A stretch of DNA of 64,000 nt from Cunninghamia lanceolata (GCA_027924645.1 BSBN01000495.1:620001-684000), one strand, 5' to 3'. Positions 46,261 to 58,949 are shown, counted from the first letter of the stretch. Numbers and translations are program-made. The notes: generated by a model from the letters alone, not told the origin.

Positions 46261-48850
46261 TTTTGAAAAAAAGGTAAGATAAATACACGACCCGCAAGTA
46301 AGCGATCTCTGTTCAGCAGTTAAACCCTAGAAAACAAATGCATCGAAAAAACAATTTAAAAACTACTTAAAAACCTGTTTTTGGTAGAAGTTGTCTCTTC
46401 CCTTTTAACCCTAACTAATTTCTCTCTGTATTACATTTTGTATTGCTTGCCTTACAGGACTACACCAAGATCCAAACAGCAAGAAGATGTGGGAATTTGC
46501 AGTGATAAGGAGAGATTTAGAAGACTAAAAGCGCCATTATATTGCAACTCCACACCTCTCTAAAGACATTTAAGTCTGTCTTGTTTTTTGGTAGAGCCTT
46601 TTAATGGGTTTCAAATTGACATCATGGAGCCTTTCTATGCGATGCATTGCTTCTTTTTGCTTCACATTTTGTTTTGTTTTCGGTCCATGGACATGCCTTT
46701 AGCAGCAGGATATGGCATCCAAAATAATAGCAATATGTGGTGGCTCCCTCCAGCTAATCACTGAGTTTAAACTGTAATATTAATCTATTCAAGAATTATT
46801 TCACTTGTCTTGTCTTTGAGAGCCCTAAAACCAAATCTGAATATTAAATTTCGAAAAGAACTTAATTCAATTTAAATAAATTTTATCTATAAAACACAAA
46901 TATATGAGAAATATATATATATATATTGTATTTAAGAGTGTTTTGTTTATAGTGCATTTCATCTGAAATGTATGGCCTAAAGAGGCTCAAATTTCCTATC
47001 AAGCCTATTGTATGCTATGGTGTACATGCACTCCAACCTCTGTGGAATGAATCTGCACCTTACATGTTTGGTTATTTGAGCACCTTTTAGGGAACACCTT
47101 TTCTAATTCCTTCTTCATTTAATATTCTATCTGAGGTAAAAACAAAAACAAAATTTGAAATTACATACGGAAGTGTTTGGCCATCTAATGTAAGGTTTAG
47201 ATTCATTCCTTAGAGCTTCAAGTGCATGTTCATCATCCTGCACAGCAGTTAATTGAGCTTCCTTAAGGAATTTTTTGACAAATTAATAATTATTTTTGGT
47301 AAAATGTTGGAATTTCTTGACAAATTAAGAAATACCTAGAAAATCCAATATAATACATGCCATAGCTCTCCTCTCATTATTAATTAGCCCATAGGCTTTA
47401 TATGTGAGCATTATAGTGCTCAGAATTGTCTCAGGCCATAAAAAAATCTATGTCAAATTGTTATTATAAATTTAATTTAAAATAATATTTACCCAAATTT
47501 ATAATTTCTCTATCACAAATAAGTGTCCTCTAGATAATTTAGATATGAAATGTATAGTTTTAAGAATTTAATTGATAGATTTTCTCCTATAGTAATTTGT
47601 AAATTTTTTTCTTTCATTATCCTCCTATATACAAAAATGTGTTTTTATTGAATGCCATTTGATTAGATTATTGTTTGTACAAGTAACATAATTTGGGAAG
47701 GAGTCAAGTAGATAGAGGAAATTAGGGATGATTTTTGTTTGAACTTATATCAAATTTCCTTCTAATTTTCATTGTAGGTTTGTTTTCCATGGGATACCTA
47801 AAATGATGTATAATATTATGTCAATTTATTCCATCATCTATCGATGTCCAGAATGACTTTTTAGCTATACAAATACCATCCTAATTGTTTAATATCTTAT
47901 TAGATTGTGTATATGTGTGCACATGCATGTGTGTTCACTTCCTCTTGTCGTGTCTCTTCTTTGTATTTTATCTTTCATGCTTGATTCAAGTTATATCATT
48001 TTTATGTTAAGGTGATCTCCACTTTCAACATTATATGAGAGATGGAGTGAGAATTTAATGCAATATATGAGAGATGGAGTGAGAATTTAACACATGATTT
48101 TTCAGTGAGGAACACGGTGCTTGCGAATAAATTTTTAAAAAATATTATCTCTAAATTGTGAAGCAACCTTTGGTTAAAATTTTGCCATCATCCTAAACAA
48201 ACTCTTGATCTTCAATAGCCCTCTTCCTTCCATTGCAGTTCCCAAACAATTCCATATTTATGCCTGCAGACAAAGGACAATATCATACACAAGTAGAAAT
48301 ATAACCAATTAATTCTCAGAATAATACCCAAGAAATCCAATATAATACAGGTCAGAGCTCTCCTCTCATAAGAGGCGTCCTATTGAATAGTAGACTTCAC
48401 CTTGTGATTTAATGACAAAATGGCTTGTCGGGCTATCACATCTGGTTTGAGTGTATAGACAGGTAACAACTACCATCTTCTTTGTGATTCCATTGCTCTT
48501 AATTTTCTCTTTGAAGCCTCACCCCAGCATGTTGGCATACAAACATTAAAATCAAAGTACATCAAAAGAGCAATAGTCAACAGGTGCACAACCCCTACCA
48601 CATACCCTACATGCCTTCCCCTTGATATTTTCCAAAAAGAAATTAAAATTTTTTTGATACTTTTCTTATTTTCCTTTCTTTTTCTTCAAAGTTTAGGAAA
48701 GATCACTTTGAATTATTTGAGCCCACAAATGCAAAGTTCCTATTCATGCAAGTATGATATCATATCTGTTGGTCATTCTTTTCTTCTCCATGACATCCAC
48801 TTCCACACCACATTAATTTATTATCAACTCCTCCTATGATGATGGTCCAA
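46261..48850. other. AT-rich spacer with dispersed repeats, no gene recognised
   Basis: Frames such as 46381-46563 and 48654-48839 show no family motif. It holds the second copy of the 58-bp repeat (47384-47440). A 48-bp repeat lies at 47331-47379 and 48323-48370 (AATACC...CCAATATAATACA...AGCTCTCCTCTCAT). A 26-bp unit is tandemly doubled at 48032-48057 and 48064-48089. Confidence 0.6.
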
Positions 48851-49366
48851 GTTACAATACAAGAAAAGAAAGGACAGAGTGGATGTCTTCATGGATGGGA
48901 TTCCCATATGGGTGGCCAAAGCAAAAGCCCATTGAGATTTGTTTGCTTTCCATATGAAGAAGTTGGCTTGTCAGCAAAAACAGTGGTCATAATGATCTCC
49001 AAATCCCAAATTTGAGTCTTAGGTGGAACTAATGATAGAATCAACTTTATTTTCATCATTAATATTTTTCTATTTTCAAAGCACATATAAATATATTGTT
49101 ATATGACTAATTATACAAGTAATGCTACCTTCAAATTTCTATCGGCGTACCCCTTGAACCTCCTATGGGTGCAAGTGCTAGTATATCAATTAAAAACCAT
49201 TGACACAGATCAGACTTCAAAACCTGCCCGAAAGGTCAAAATGTGACCATCACAGGGCCCCTCAAAATTTAACGCTGGACAGCACTCCGCGAGCGACTTC
49301 GTGCCTTTTTCTATACAAATTCAAATCAATGTTCCTTCCGGTAAAGAGACTAAAACAAAATTCTGT

Positions 49367-50028
49367 ACCCACGTGAGAAACGAAAGCTTGAATTGCTCTG
49401 AGAAAGAAATTTTGACTGGTTTAATAGCCAGACATTGTCACGATCATGTCCCTCTCAGACGAAAAGCAACTTGAAATAGATCTTAAATTGAAGCATCCAC
49501 GCATTTTCACGGTCAGTATACAAATTTAATTTGAACAAGTAAATTCTTGTACAGTCCAAAATGTAGGTTAAATTGACAATCCTTATCAAACAACAATTAG
49601 GTTTACTTGTAGAAAAACAAAGCTGTGTGATTTGAATTGAAGACTAAATATCTGCGAAATGGAAATGTTCGGGAAGACGCTTCATATTTGTGGACAGTAG
49701 TGGGGAAGGCCCCAGAGAAAAACAATAAAGCTTTCTAGCCTAATCGTCAATGTTATCTTGAACAGTAGCAGCTTGTGATCTTCATTAAAAGAGACGTGGT
49801 GGAATGAACTGGGAAAGTATTTTGACACGTGAATTGAATCTGCCATTGACTTTCAATTCATGGCGGCTGGTAGATGGTTTAGCTGGTAATATGTTGACTG
49901 GAGCAGAAGATAAAAAGGATATATATAGGGTTTCAGGGTTATAAACAATAGCAAGTGTTCATCTATCTTCTCAGTTGTGCAAGTGTGTTTAGTATTTTTC
50001 TATCTTTTAGATTTCAAGAGAATTAAAA
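49367..50028 (+). promoter_or_regulatory. Upstream region of the ACC-oxidase-like gene
   Basis: TATATATA at 49920-49927 lies about 100 bp before the ATG, a good TATA position. Perfect G-boxes (CACGTG) occur at 49370-49375 and 49826-49831, the second overlapping a TTGAC W-box core. G-boxes bind bHLH and bZIP factors. Use in this gene is inference. Confidence 0.6.
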
Positions 50029-52737
50029 ATGGGCGTTCCAGTGATTGACATAAAGAACATTGATGGAGCAGACAGGAAAGCCATTATGGCTAAAATTGCA
50101 GAGGCTTGTGAGACTCCTGGATTCTTTCAGGTACATATGGCTGCTTGTTATCTGTGTTATAGTAGAAATAGAAAAAAAGGGTATTGTGACTGATATTTTT
50201 TATATTTTAAAAAGTTGTAAATTAGTTTCATTGATAAACTCGTAAAGAACAGTACATGTCATAGCTTGTCTGATATTTTTCGTTTCATAAATTGTAAACT
50301 TGTGTGATTGATAAAACAGTAAATACAGGTTTTATTGATATTTTTTAATATTGAAAAATAACAAATTTATATGATGATTTAATACACAAGTCAATTTTTA
50401 TTAGTTTATAGTTTATGATTAGTAGTTTACAAGAATTCATTTTTCATGATCATGCTAGTCTATTTAGTATTCATTACGTTTAAGTAATATTTACATGGTT
50501 AAAATAGGAAGAGCTTAAACTATGGGTATGCCTATTTTGAAGTATGGGTATGTTGTGATCAATATGCCGGCACTTTACACTGAGGGCAGCCTCCACCATA
50601 AAGTGTTGGCACATTGACTACAACGTGCCTGTTGTTTACAGTAAGTGGTTAAAACATCTGAATATGGGGAGTTAACCCATTCCAATACTACTCTCTACTA
50701 CTATTTTTTCGTCGTTCTTAATTATAAAGTTTTCCCTAATCAAACCTTCTTGACTATTTGTCTCATTTATTAAACCTTCAACAACATTGTTGTGCCTTAT
50801 AAACCATTCATTACAAACTTGTATGATTGATAAACTCTTCAATAACATAGAGAAATTGAATTGTTGTGTTTTTAATTTTTCAGCTTACAAACCATGGCAT
50901 TGACCATGGTCTTTTGGACCGTGTGAAGAAGGTGTGTTCACAGCAATATAAGATTAACAGAGAGCAAAACTTCAAGGATTCTTTACCAGTAAGGGTGTTG
51001 ACCAAAGCCATTGAAGCTGAAGCAAAGGAAAACAGTGTTAAAAAGATTGAAAATATAGATTGGGAGGACGTTTTCCAAGTACATGAGATGCAGGACACAA
51101 ATTCTTGGCCTTTGGAACCCAAAGATTTCAAGTATGTATAATATTCAATCAATTCTAATATATTTATAAGCGTAAGAAATTAACAAACAAAATCAATAAA
51201 AGCAATTCATATTATTTAATTTTAATACATGTTATTTTCCAATAATTTTGACTAGTAAAATCATTCGAAACTCTGTTATTCAACACTGAAACAAAGTGAA
51301 ATCTTTTATGGAAAAAAATGGTGTATTTGTCATGATATGGGTGAGGAAGAGGAGCCCACCAATACTTGTTTGGGTGGACGGAAATTAATTATTTCTTTGT
51401 CTGAACAATATTATAACATGTAACATCTCACACTTGTGTTGATAAGAGGAAACTCTCACACTATATGGAGCTAAAAAAATATCAAGCCATGTGATAATTA
51501 TATAGGGAAAGGGAAAATAATTGTTAATTTTAAAATTATTTGAAGAATATTTAATAAAATTTTTGTTATAAATATTTTATATAATTATTTTCTATCTCGT
51601 TAAATTTTTAAATAAAAATAGACTTTCAATTTATATTAATTTAGGACTTAATTTTGTTATCTGTTTCTTATTATTAAGAGGTTATTATTAATTATTATAA
51701 ATTTTTATTCTTTCTAGATAAATTAAATATTTTATAATTTAATTAGATTTTCTCCATTACAAATAATCAACATTATTTTATTTTTACTTGAATATTACAA
51801 GTTTTATATTTAAATTAATATAAAATTATTATTATTTATAATTTAGAATTTTATAAGTGGGAAAGCTATATTGTTCAATCTCTCTATTACATCATGTCAA
51901 ATAGAGTTTTGATTTTTTTTTTTAAATTACCAAACTTTGAATAACAATAGAAGAAGGAAATAATTCCCAAATTTCAAAATTACTTTTCAAACTCTAAATT
52001 TGTTTTGAAATGTCATTTGTATGAAAGAAAACACAATTTTGAAGGGTCAAGAAGTTTCAAATTTATTTGACTCTAAGTCACTGAATAATGTCTATCACAT
52101 TAATCTATGCATTGTATGTAGGGAGACAATCCAAGAGTTCCGCAACCAAATATTTGCACTCACGGAAAAATTGTTGGAAATAATAAGTGAAAGTTTGGGG
52201 CTGGAGAAAGGATATGTGAAAAGGGCTTTTGCAGGGGTAGAGAAGCCATTCTTTGGCACCAAGGTGAGCCATTATCCTCCCTGCCCTAGGCCAGACCTCA
52301 TAAAGGGTATCCGTCCTCATACAGATGCGGGTGGTCTCATTCTTCTATACCAAGATGATGAGGTGCCTGGCCTTCAAGTTCTCAACAATGGTACTTGGGT
52401 TGATGTGCAACCTCTACGTTACTCAATAGTTGTCAACACAGGTGATCAGTTGGAAGCAATGAGCAATGGTAAGTATAAGAGTTCATGGCATCGAATTCTT
52501 CCAACAAAGGATGGAAACCGATTATCGGTGGCATCTTTCTATAATCCCTCATATAATGCAATGGTGAGCCCTGCACCTCAACTCACTAAACTGAATGGAA
52601 GCACCACTCATGAAGTATCTACTTATCCAAGGTATCTATTTGGTGACTATATGAAGGTTTACTCAGAGCAAAAATATGAAGAAAAAGAGCCACGCTTCAA
52701 AATAGTGGGAAAGCTAAATGAACAAGTATCTTATTGA
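50029..52737 (+). CDS. 1-aminocyclopropane-1-carboxylate (ACC) oxidase-like protein, three exons
   Basis: ACC oxidase makes ethylene from ACC using Fe(II), ascorbate and bicarbonate. Exons 50029-50130, 50884-51131 and 52122-52737 (102+248+616 bp) join with GT-AG borders and matching phase into 321 residues, close to the usual 310-325. The N-terminal MGVPVIDIKNIDGADR and GFFQ-LTNHGI fit the family. The Fe ligands are His183, Asp185 (HTDAGG) and His240, and the 2OG/ascorbate-type RxS is Arg250-Ser252. Residues linked to bicarbonate or ACC binding, Lys164 (GTKVS), Arg181, Lys305 and Arg308 (KEPRF), are present, as is YPPCPRPDLIKG. Residues 40-116 diverge most. ACO genes usually have a third intron after GDQLE; it is absent here. 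A related 2OG dioxygenase of other substrate is possible but less likely. No stops or frameshifts. Likely cytosolic. Confidence 0.87.
50131..50883 (+). other. Intron 1 of the ACC-oxidase-like gene
   Basis: 753 bp, GT...CAG, phase 0. It contains loose repeats of a TTGTAAACTTGT-TGATTGATAAAC wording (around 50210, 50290 and 50815) and the hairpin at 50544-50632. Confidence 0.85.
50544..50632. repeat. Imperfect inverted repeat (hairpin) in intron 1
   Basis: Arms 50544-50577 and 50599-50632, 34 nt each, loop 21 nt. All mismatches between the arms are transitions. In the sense RNA most become G-U pairs, leaving two A-C mismatches. Confidence 0.8.
51132..52121 (+). other. Intron 2 of the ACC-oxidase-like gene
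   Basis: 990 bp, GTATGT...TGTAG, splitting a Lys codon. Very AT-rich. The open frame that runs from 52021 into exon 3 is intron read-through, not a start. Confidence 0.85.
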
Positions 52738-52770
52738 ATCAAAAGATATATTCTACCAAAAATCATAGCC

Positions 52771-52776
52771 AATAAA
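52771..52776 (+). terminator. Candidate poly(A) signal AATAAA
   Basis: 34 bp after the stop codon of the ACC-oxidase-like gene. Confidence 0.5.
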
Positions 52777-54593
52777 TTTACCGCATTCCTTAAGTAGATC
52801 ATTCTATTTTGTTTAGCTTATTGAAAATTGTACATATATTATTGGACCTATAAAATATAAGTTTGCATTTGTTTGACCTAATAGTTGACCATTATTATTA
52901 TATTTGTAATAGTAGTTGGAAATTTTATTATTATTTTTAAACAAGATCAAAATTTTAGAAAATAATTTGTATTAAAAATGCATGTATTTTTTATTAAATA
53001 CTTTAAAATTGTGTTTCATATAATATAAATATTTGAAATTAAAATTATCTTTAATAAATATTATTAAATCTATAATAAATTTTGTGAATCAATAAGATTT
53101 TACATAAAATCCAGATCAATATGGAGGTTTAATAATTAATTTGATTATCTTGTAGGATCAATTATAGATTAAATTACTAATCTATAAATATTTAGAATTT
53201 ATTTGCAATTTTATGTCAAAAACATTTTAGTAAGATTTTTTATTCATTTAATCAATATTTTTTTATATCTATTGATTTCATTTCTAATCATAAAAGCATA
53301 ATATTAATTTCTCTATTTTTCATGAAATTTGATTGTATTTTTATTTGAATTGTGATTACAGTGTGTAATGAACTTGTAATGTTGTTCTAATCAAACTTTA
53401 GAGAAGAGTAATGAAATATGAACAAATAAAATGATTAAATATTTGGAAAGTAATTAAATTATATGTAAATAATTAATTTAGAAAATGGAGTTTGAATATA
53501 TAATAGAAGTGAAATAAATGTTGCAATTAAATAAGAAGATAGATGCATTTAGATATATAAGATGATGGATAATTAATGTTGATATTATTCTAAATCAATT
53601 AATCACTATCATAACATTAATAACATTAATTGCTTTACTAGATAATAAATGTGTTAGAATTTGAAATATCACAAAAATGATGTTAATTGATCTTGAGCCC
53701 TACAAGTTTGATCTCACTATCATGAACATAATTTGATGTGTAAACTTGATTTTATCCAATGTGGACCTAATATAGTAGAAAGTGGTGTGTAGAGATACCA
53801 TTGAGGAGCTTCCAAATTTGATAGGTGAATAAGTTCTTTTAGATCAAACCTCTTGGTGGAAAGAAATAATGATTATAAAAATAATGAAGATAACATTTAG
53901 AGACATGTAAATTGCATATACAATGATGCATATTTGATTCCTTCATTTCCCTTAGAATTGATGTGTGGTCCAATTATTTTTCTCTATGATCCTTGCATTC
54001 CTCTAATATGTGTTTAAGTGAACAATGAATGTATTTAAATTATGCAATTTGACATAGCAACATGTCAAATGAAACATGTGTGAAGTTGGCTTACAATGAT
54101 TAGTGAAAGGTGATGTGTTAGTAATGTGAGTTAACTATTCATATGTTTGATCTTGATTTTACATCATATAATTTGCCTTTTTACCCTTTTTATACTACAC
54201 CATGCCTCCTTAGCTATTTTTTACTACAAATAATTAAATTAGAAATATGGAGATTTTTTCTTGATGAAGAAGTGTTTATATAGAATTTACTTAAGTTTAT
54301 CACATTATAAAATAGGTTTAAATAGATATTAAATGGGTTTACTAATTGCATCGCCATTTGATCTATAGCACAATAGAGTATGTTGGTTGGAAATAACTTT
54401 TTTAACAACTTTTGTAGCATAGTCCAAGGGTAAAAGCAAGAAGTTGAGTCCACTTTTAGTGGAAGTGTCACTGGAAAAAAATACTGATGGGAATACGTAT
54501 GTGTTTCATAAAAATGTTTAAGCACTTAGGAAAAGGAGCCCAAGCGTAAACTCCCACCCATATAGAATGGGTGCATGTTCTAGTTTGGGCTCC

Positions 54594-54640
54594 CATTCCT
54601 AAATGAGTACCTATTAGTAATAGGTAATCATTTAGGAATG
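54594..54640. repeat. 47-bp near-perfect palindrome
   Basis: Two 23-nt arms around one central G, 22 of 23 positions complementary. Confidence 0.92.
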
Positions 54641-55963
54641 CACACCCATTCTGAAAAGCTAAAATTGGGTGACAAGTGATATAATTGAAATGGGTACCCA
54701 TATCTAAATGTATACATGCATTCTATTTTAGAACAAGTACCCATTTCTACATGGTTACCTGTTTCTTTTTAGAATGTGTTCCCGTTATTTTTTAGAATGG
54801 CTACACATTTTAGAGTAGGTACATGTTTGATAATATTTTAAATTTGAAACCTAAACTTTTGCTTTGGGTTTAGGCTTGGAATAGACATCAAAACCCAACC
54901 CTCAGCCTTGGACATACAAATACAATGTCATGCTAACAACAAGAGTAAAAGTTGACTTTGGCAATATGGATGACAACTTTTTGTTTAGAATTTTTGGATG
55001 AAATTAAAACCCATTATAGATAACAATTTCTATTTTTTCAATATATAACTTTTCATCATTGAACATAGTTTTCTATTTATTAATTAATTTTTAAACAAAA
55101 TTATTCATAAACTTGAAATGACACATATTACTATTTTTTTAATAACCTTTGATTTAATTATTTTAAAAAATGTCTAGCCAATCTAGACATCATTGTCTAC
55201 ATGATGAAAAAAAATTCATGTTACAATTGGTTTAGTTCGAATTATGTTAGTCGTACATGAGGGGTTTTAAAAAACAAATTAGGGGCGTAAATAAGTAATT
55301 TAAAAAATCACAAAAAAGATATCCTAACCCTAAATTCAACATCATACGCATCTTTCCGCAAAAGGAATTAGAAAAATACTTTCTTTTAAATCAACTTATG
55401 CTAGTCGTACACATGCATGTTTTAGCCTAAAACATACCTTTTTTAAAAGGCCATTTTTGTACTATACAAAACTAACTTTTATCATCTAGGTATTAAAATA
55501 AATTACATATTTGAAAACTAGAAATAAAAGCCTACATTTCATATTTTTATACCATGTTAATATTATATGTGTAAGTACTTCAAATTTTTACCCCATTATG
55601 ACAAACTTTGATTTTCAGAAAACAAAATTCTACTTTTGGCCAAAAACTAGACCCAACTTCTTACACTCACCCCAAATGGAGAAGAGAATTACTAATGCAA
55701 AGCATGGAGTTGGTGGATACCATAGATAATAGACCTATTTTGATATAGAAATTGCTAATAGAACTCTTTTGATATGGTTGATGATTTTCTTATTGTTTCA
55801 ATTGTTTTATTGTTGAGATTAATTTCAACCTACTTTTATTTAAAGTAGTTTTGTTGTTTCAAAATTATTATTATGTAACGTCCATGGGCCTAAAAACATT
55901 ATATGTACTTAGTAAACTATTATATGCAATCTCCTATACAAACCCTTAAACGAATGGTGTAGT

Positions 55964-55968
55964 GTGTA
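55964..55968 (+). repeat. Left target-site duplication of element E (GTGTA)
   Basis: GTGTA directly before the LTR TG; the same five bases follow the 3' LTR at 63463-63467. Confidence 0.92.
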
Positions 55969-57060
55969 TGTTGGCAAGAGACACTGTGTGGATTCATGAG
56001 TGTTGTCATTCATGGCAACAAAGAACATCCCACACATCCGTAGGACATGGTGTGTCTATACCAGAATTTAGATTGAAGAGTATTTTGGTCTGGTGACCAA
56101 GAACAGAGTAGGCATCAAGGTCCAACAATCAGGTCCAGATCTCTCAGAGGAAGTATCTCTATATAGTGCAAACTTGGGGAAGTCAAGAGGAGTACCTTAA
56201 CTGATAGATTCTAGAGATTGAGCCTCCAGTGATGAAAGAGTGGAGAGATATGAGAACCTAAGTATTGGGTTCCTATTTGGCAAAGTAGATAGAGGAAGAA
56301 CTGACCGACAGAGCATTAGACCTTAATCCAGATGAGATATTGATGGTGATCAAGGTTCTTAAGGTATCATTCATGATTGGCCAACATGTTTGATGACTTA
56401 TATAACTATCTTTTTGATATGCACCACTTAGTAAGCATGGATTCAGTCGACAAAGCAGAGTTTGGAAATTTATCTTGAGTTTTCCGAATGCCGACTAGAA
56501 AGATGATTGAATTCATTGATGGAGATATATATACCAGATTGATTTCAGTATAAAGGTGTGTGTAGTGTGTTGTGAAGTATGAAGAAAAGCAAAGAATAGT
56601 GTGGAAACAGAGATAGAGGTTCGGTATGTGATAGAACAATAGCACTAAGGCAGAGGAAGAATGAAGTGCAGTAAATCAGTATATTGAGCTTAACTGGAAC
56701 TGAACCTAAGCACATGTGGATGCTTCACATTAGTTCAAGTATCTAGTTTTCTTCTATAAACTATTATAGGCAGTGAGCCTCTTATGAGTAGTGTGCTTGG
56801 GTAGTGAGCCGTAATTGGCATGTGCTATTTTATACTACCTTATTCTTTTAACAGAGAATATAATCTTGGGTTAATCACCCCATGGTTTTTCCCTTAACAA
56901 GGTTTTCCATGTCAAAAATATTGTGTCATGTGTATTGAGTTTATTTCTGCTTCCATGGCTATGTATGCTGATATGATTTGATATTGCTCTAATTATTAAA
57001 GAAGAAAAAAAAAACAAATTATTAAGATAACTGATTTACCCCCCCTCTCAGTTATCAACA
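55969..57060 (+). repeat. Element E 5' LTR
   Basis: 1092 bp, ends CAGTTATCAACA. Matches 62372-63462 at roughly 93-95% by eye. The minus-strand frame 56406-56645 has a counterpart in the other LTR and is treated as chance. Confidence 0.93.
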
Positions 57061-57062
57061 AT

Positions 57063-57074
57063 TGGTATCAGAGC
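57063..57074 (+). other. Element E primer-binding site (iMet tRNA type)
   Basis: TGGTATCAGAGC, two bases after the LTR. Confidence 0.95.
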
Positions 57075-57125
57075 TAAGTTCCTCCAAACAGAGCCTAATA
57101 GCTTGAGGAAGATCTGCAAATCTCT

Positions 57126-58250
57126 ATGGACATGTATGGTATGAGGGAGCAACTTCAGTCTGCCCTAGATGATCTTGAGCAATCTCATTCTGAAGTCAAT
57201 GCCCGAAAGGAAAGACTCAGACAAGCTGATGATTTCATAAATGAACTCAGAGAAAAAATGAGCATCTCTATGAAAAAGAGAAAGGAACTACTTCAACAAT
57301 TAGCAAATCAAAGTGAAGCCAATGATACTGATGAAGAATTGAATGAAAAAAACAAGTTATGTGAGAAGCTATCAAAAGAAGTCATTATGGTAAGACATGA
57401 AATGGAATCAAGGGTTATGAAATTTACCCAAGAAATTGAAGAGAAAAGAAAGATTGAAGATAATCTAAATCAATCTCTCAAAGAGAAGTCAAAAGACTGC
57501 CACAAAATGGATAGAATAATCAGGCATCTAGAATCTGATCTTGAAGATGCTAAAGATAATGAAGAACAACTTGAGAATCAGATAGATACTCTTCAAAGGG
57601 ATCTTCAAACAAAAAATGAATACAAAGAGAAATTCAAGATAAGCTCTTCTCAACTTGAAGTTCTCGTTGAAAGCTAAAAGAGAGTAGATGACAAGCATGG
57701 CTTGGGATATGAGAAAGGTGAAAGTTCTAGATCCGGTCAGAAGAATTTTGGATCAGGAAATCCAAGGAACAGGCCTAGAAGACCTCCGGTAAGGCAACCT
57801 AATGCTCAAAGATATCCATCCTTCAATGGATACTGTCACAACTGCAATAACTTTGGTCACAAAGCAAACCAGTGTAGAAAGAGAATGAATTAGTCTAAAT
57901 CATCCTTCTCTGGACAGTGTTTCAACTACAAAAGGTATGGTCACATATCTCATGAATGTAGAAATATGCAAATGAACAATTCATTCAATGGTAGATGCTT
58001 TGCATGCAATAGAATGGGACATATGGCTAATCAATGCAGATCAAGAGGACATCAGTAAAAAATGCAAAGAAATATTGTTTGCTACAATTGCAATAGATCC
58101 GGTCATATTGCCAAATTCTGCAGAAGCAAGAATCAGGATAAAAGGGGTTTGGTGCATCATAATCAAAATCAAGACAAAGGAAAAGGAAAAGTGAATGCAG
58201 ATGAAGTTCAAAGGGAGATGAACAAGATTTGGGTAAAGAGAAGCACATAA
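57126..58250 (+). pseudogene. Element E gag C-terminal half: coiled coil plus four zinc knuckles
   Basis: One frame of about 374 codons broken by three stops (57675, 57891 and one near 58056), mostly where Gln is expected. Residues 1-180 form a long charged coiled coil (heptads rich in Leu, Glu, Lys). Then comes QLEVLVES-KRVDDKHGLGY, matching the L..L..SQ..DKSGLGY linker of copia gag proteins. Four knuckles follow: 57834-57875 (CHNC...H...C), 57918-57959 (CFNY...H...C, second Cys lost), 57996-58037 and 58080-58121 (both complete). The usual N-terminal UBN2 domain of copia gag is missing. It would package RNA in particles. The K/R-rich region between coil and knuckles fits RNA binding. Confidence 0.82.
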
Positions 58251-58949
58251 AATGTTGGGGATGAATCCGCACCAGAATCTAGTGCTAATATTCCTTCCAA
58301 AAACTAAATATTGAGTTCTAGCTCAGGGGGAGACAAAGGAAAAATAATTTTCCCCAGCCAGTCATTTGGTGCCTGAAATTGGTACATGGTAAGTTGCGGA
58401 CTAAAGGATTCTCATAGAAATATCTAAATAAACCTTGGTAAAGATATGGAAGATCTACAAAAAGATTTGAAGAGTCTAATCTTCCCAGATTGATCTGGTT
58501 TAACACTCTTCCGATAAGAGCAGGATTTTCACAGTTTAATCCGGTGTGATTTTAAATTGAAACATCTTGATCTGTAGATAAATGGGATGATCTGAGGAAA
58601 GGATAGTCATTATAATAACATCAACTCTGAGTGCATCTCAGTGATCCGGATAAGATTTTCCTTCTCAGAACAAGGAAAACAAGGCATCCAGAATGACTTA
58701 AGTTGCGCATTTATTGCAATGAGGAATTAGGGTTTGCGCAGAAATATAAGGGTTCTCCTATTGAACATTTGCTCATTCTACATTCGAGAAGAAGAGAAAA
58801 AGAAATCTGCAACAAAATTGCCTCAAACATCTCAAAGATCAACCGTAGAAGTTGATTCATCCAACAATCCGATCCGACTCATATCGTGAACCCTAGAAGT
58901 GTAAAAGGTATTTTCCACTCTTCAATATCTCATTCTAAATCTTTGAAAG
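58251..58949 (+). other. Stretch between gag and the second coding region of E, leader-like
   Basis: No coding motif; pol would be expected here. From about 58720 it reads like a plant mRNA leader: pyrimidine- and A-rich, with GAGAAGAAGAGAAAAAG, ACCCTAGAAG and CTTTGAAAG, directly before an ATG at 58950. Confidence 0.5.

Larger units (their letters stand above)
52777..55968. other. AT-rich spacer without recognised genes
   Basis: Only short frames (54214-54701 -, 55511-55729 +) without motifs. It holds the palindrome at 54594-54640 and scattered ACCCATTCT/AGAATGGGT words between 54555 and 54790. Confidence 0.6.

Noticed and set aside
52021..52121. Start of the last ACC-oxidase exon at ATG 52021
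   Set aside because: The sequence is AT-rich intron without family similarity; the acceptor at 52120-52121 restores phase and homology.
57063..57074. tRNA gene fragment
   Set aside because: TGGTATCAGAGC is complementary to the 3' end of initiator tRNA and acts as the primer site; no tRNA fold surrounds it.
57126..57677. Myosin-like or cytoskeletal coiled-coil gene
   Set aside because: It lies between an LTR/primer site and zinc knuckles, and its end matches the copia gag linker (DDKHGLGY).
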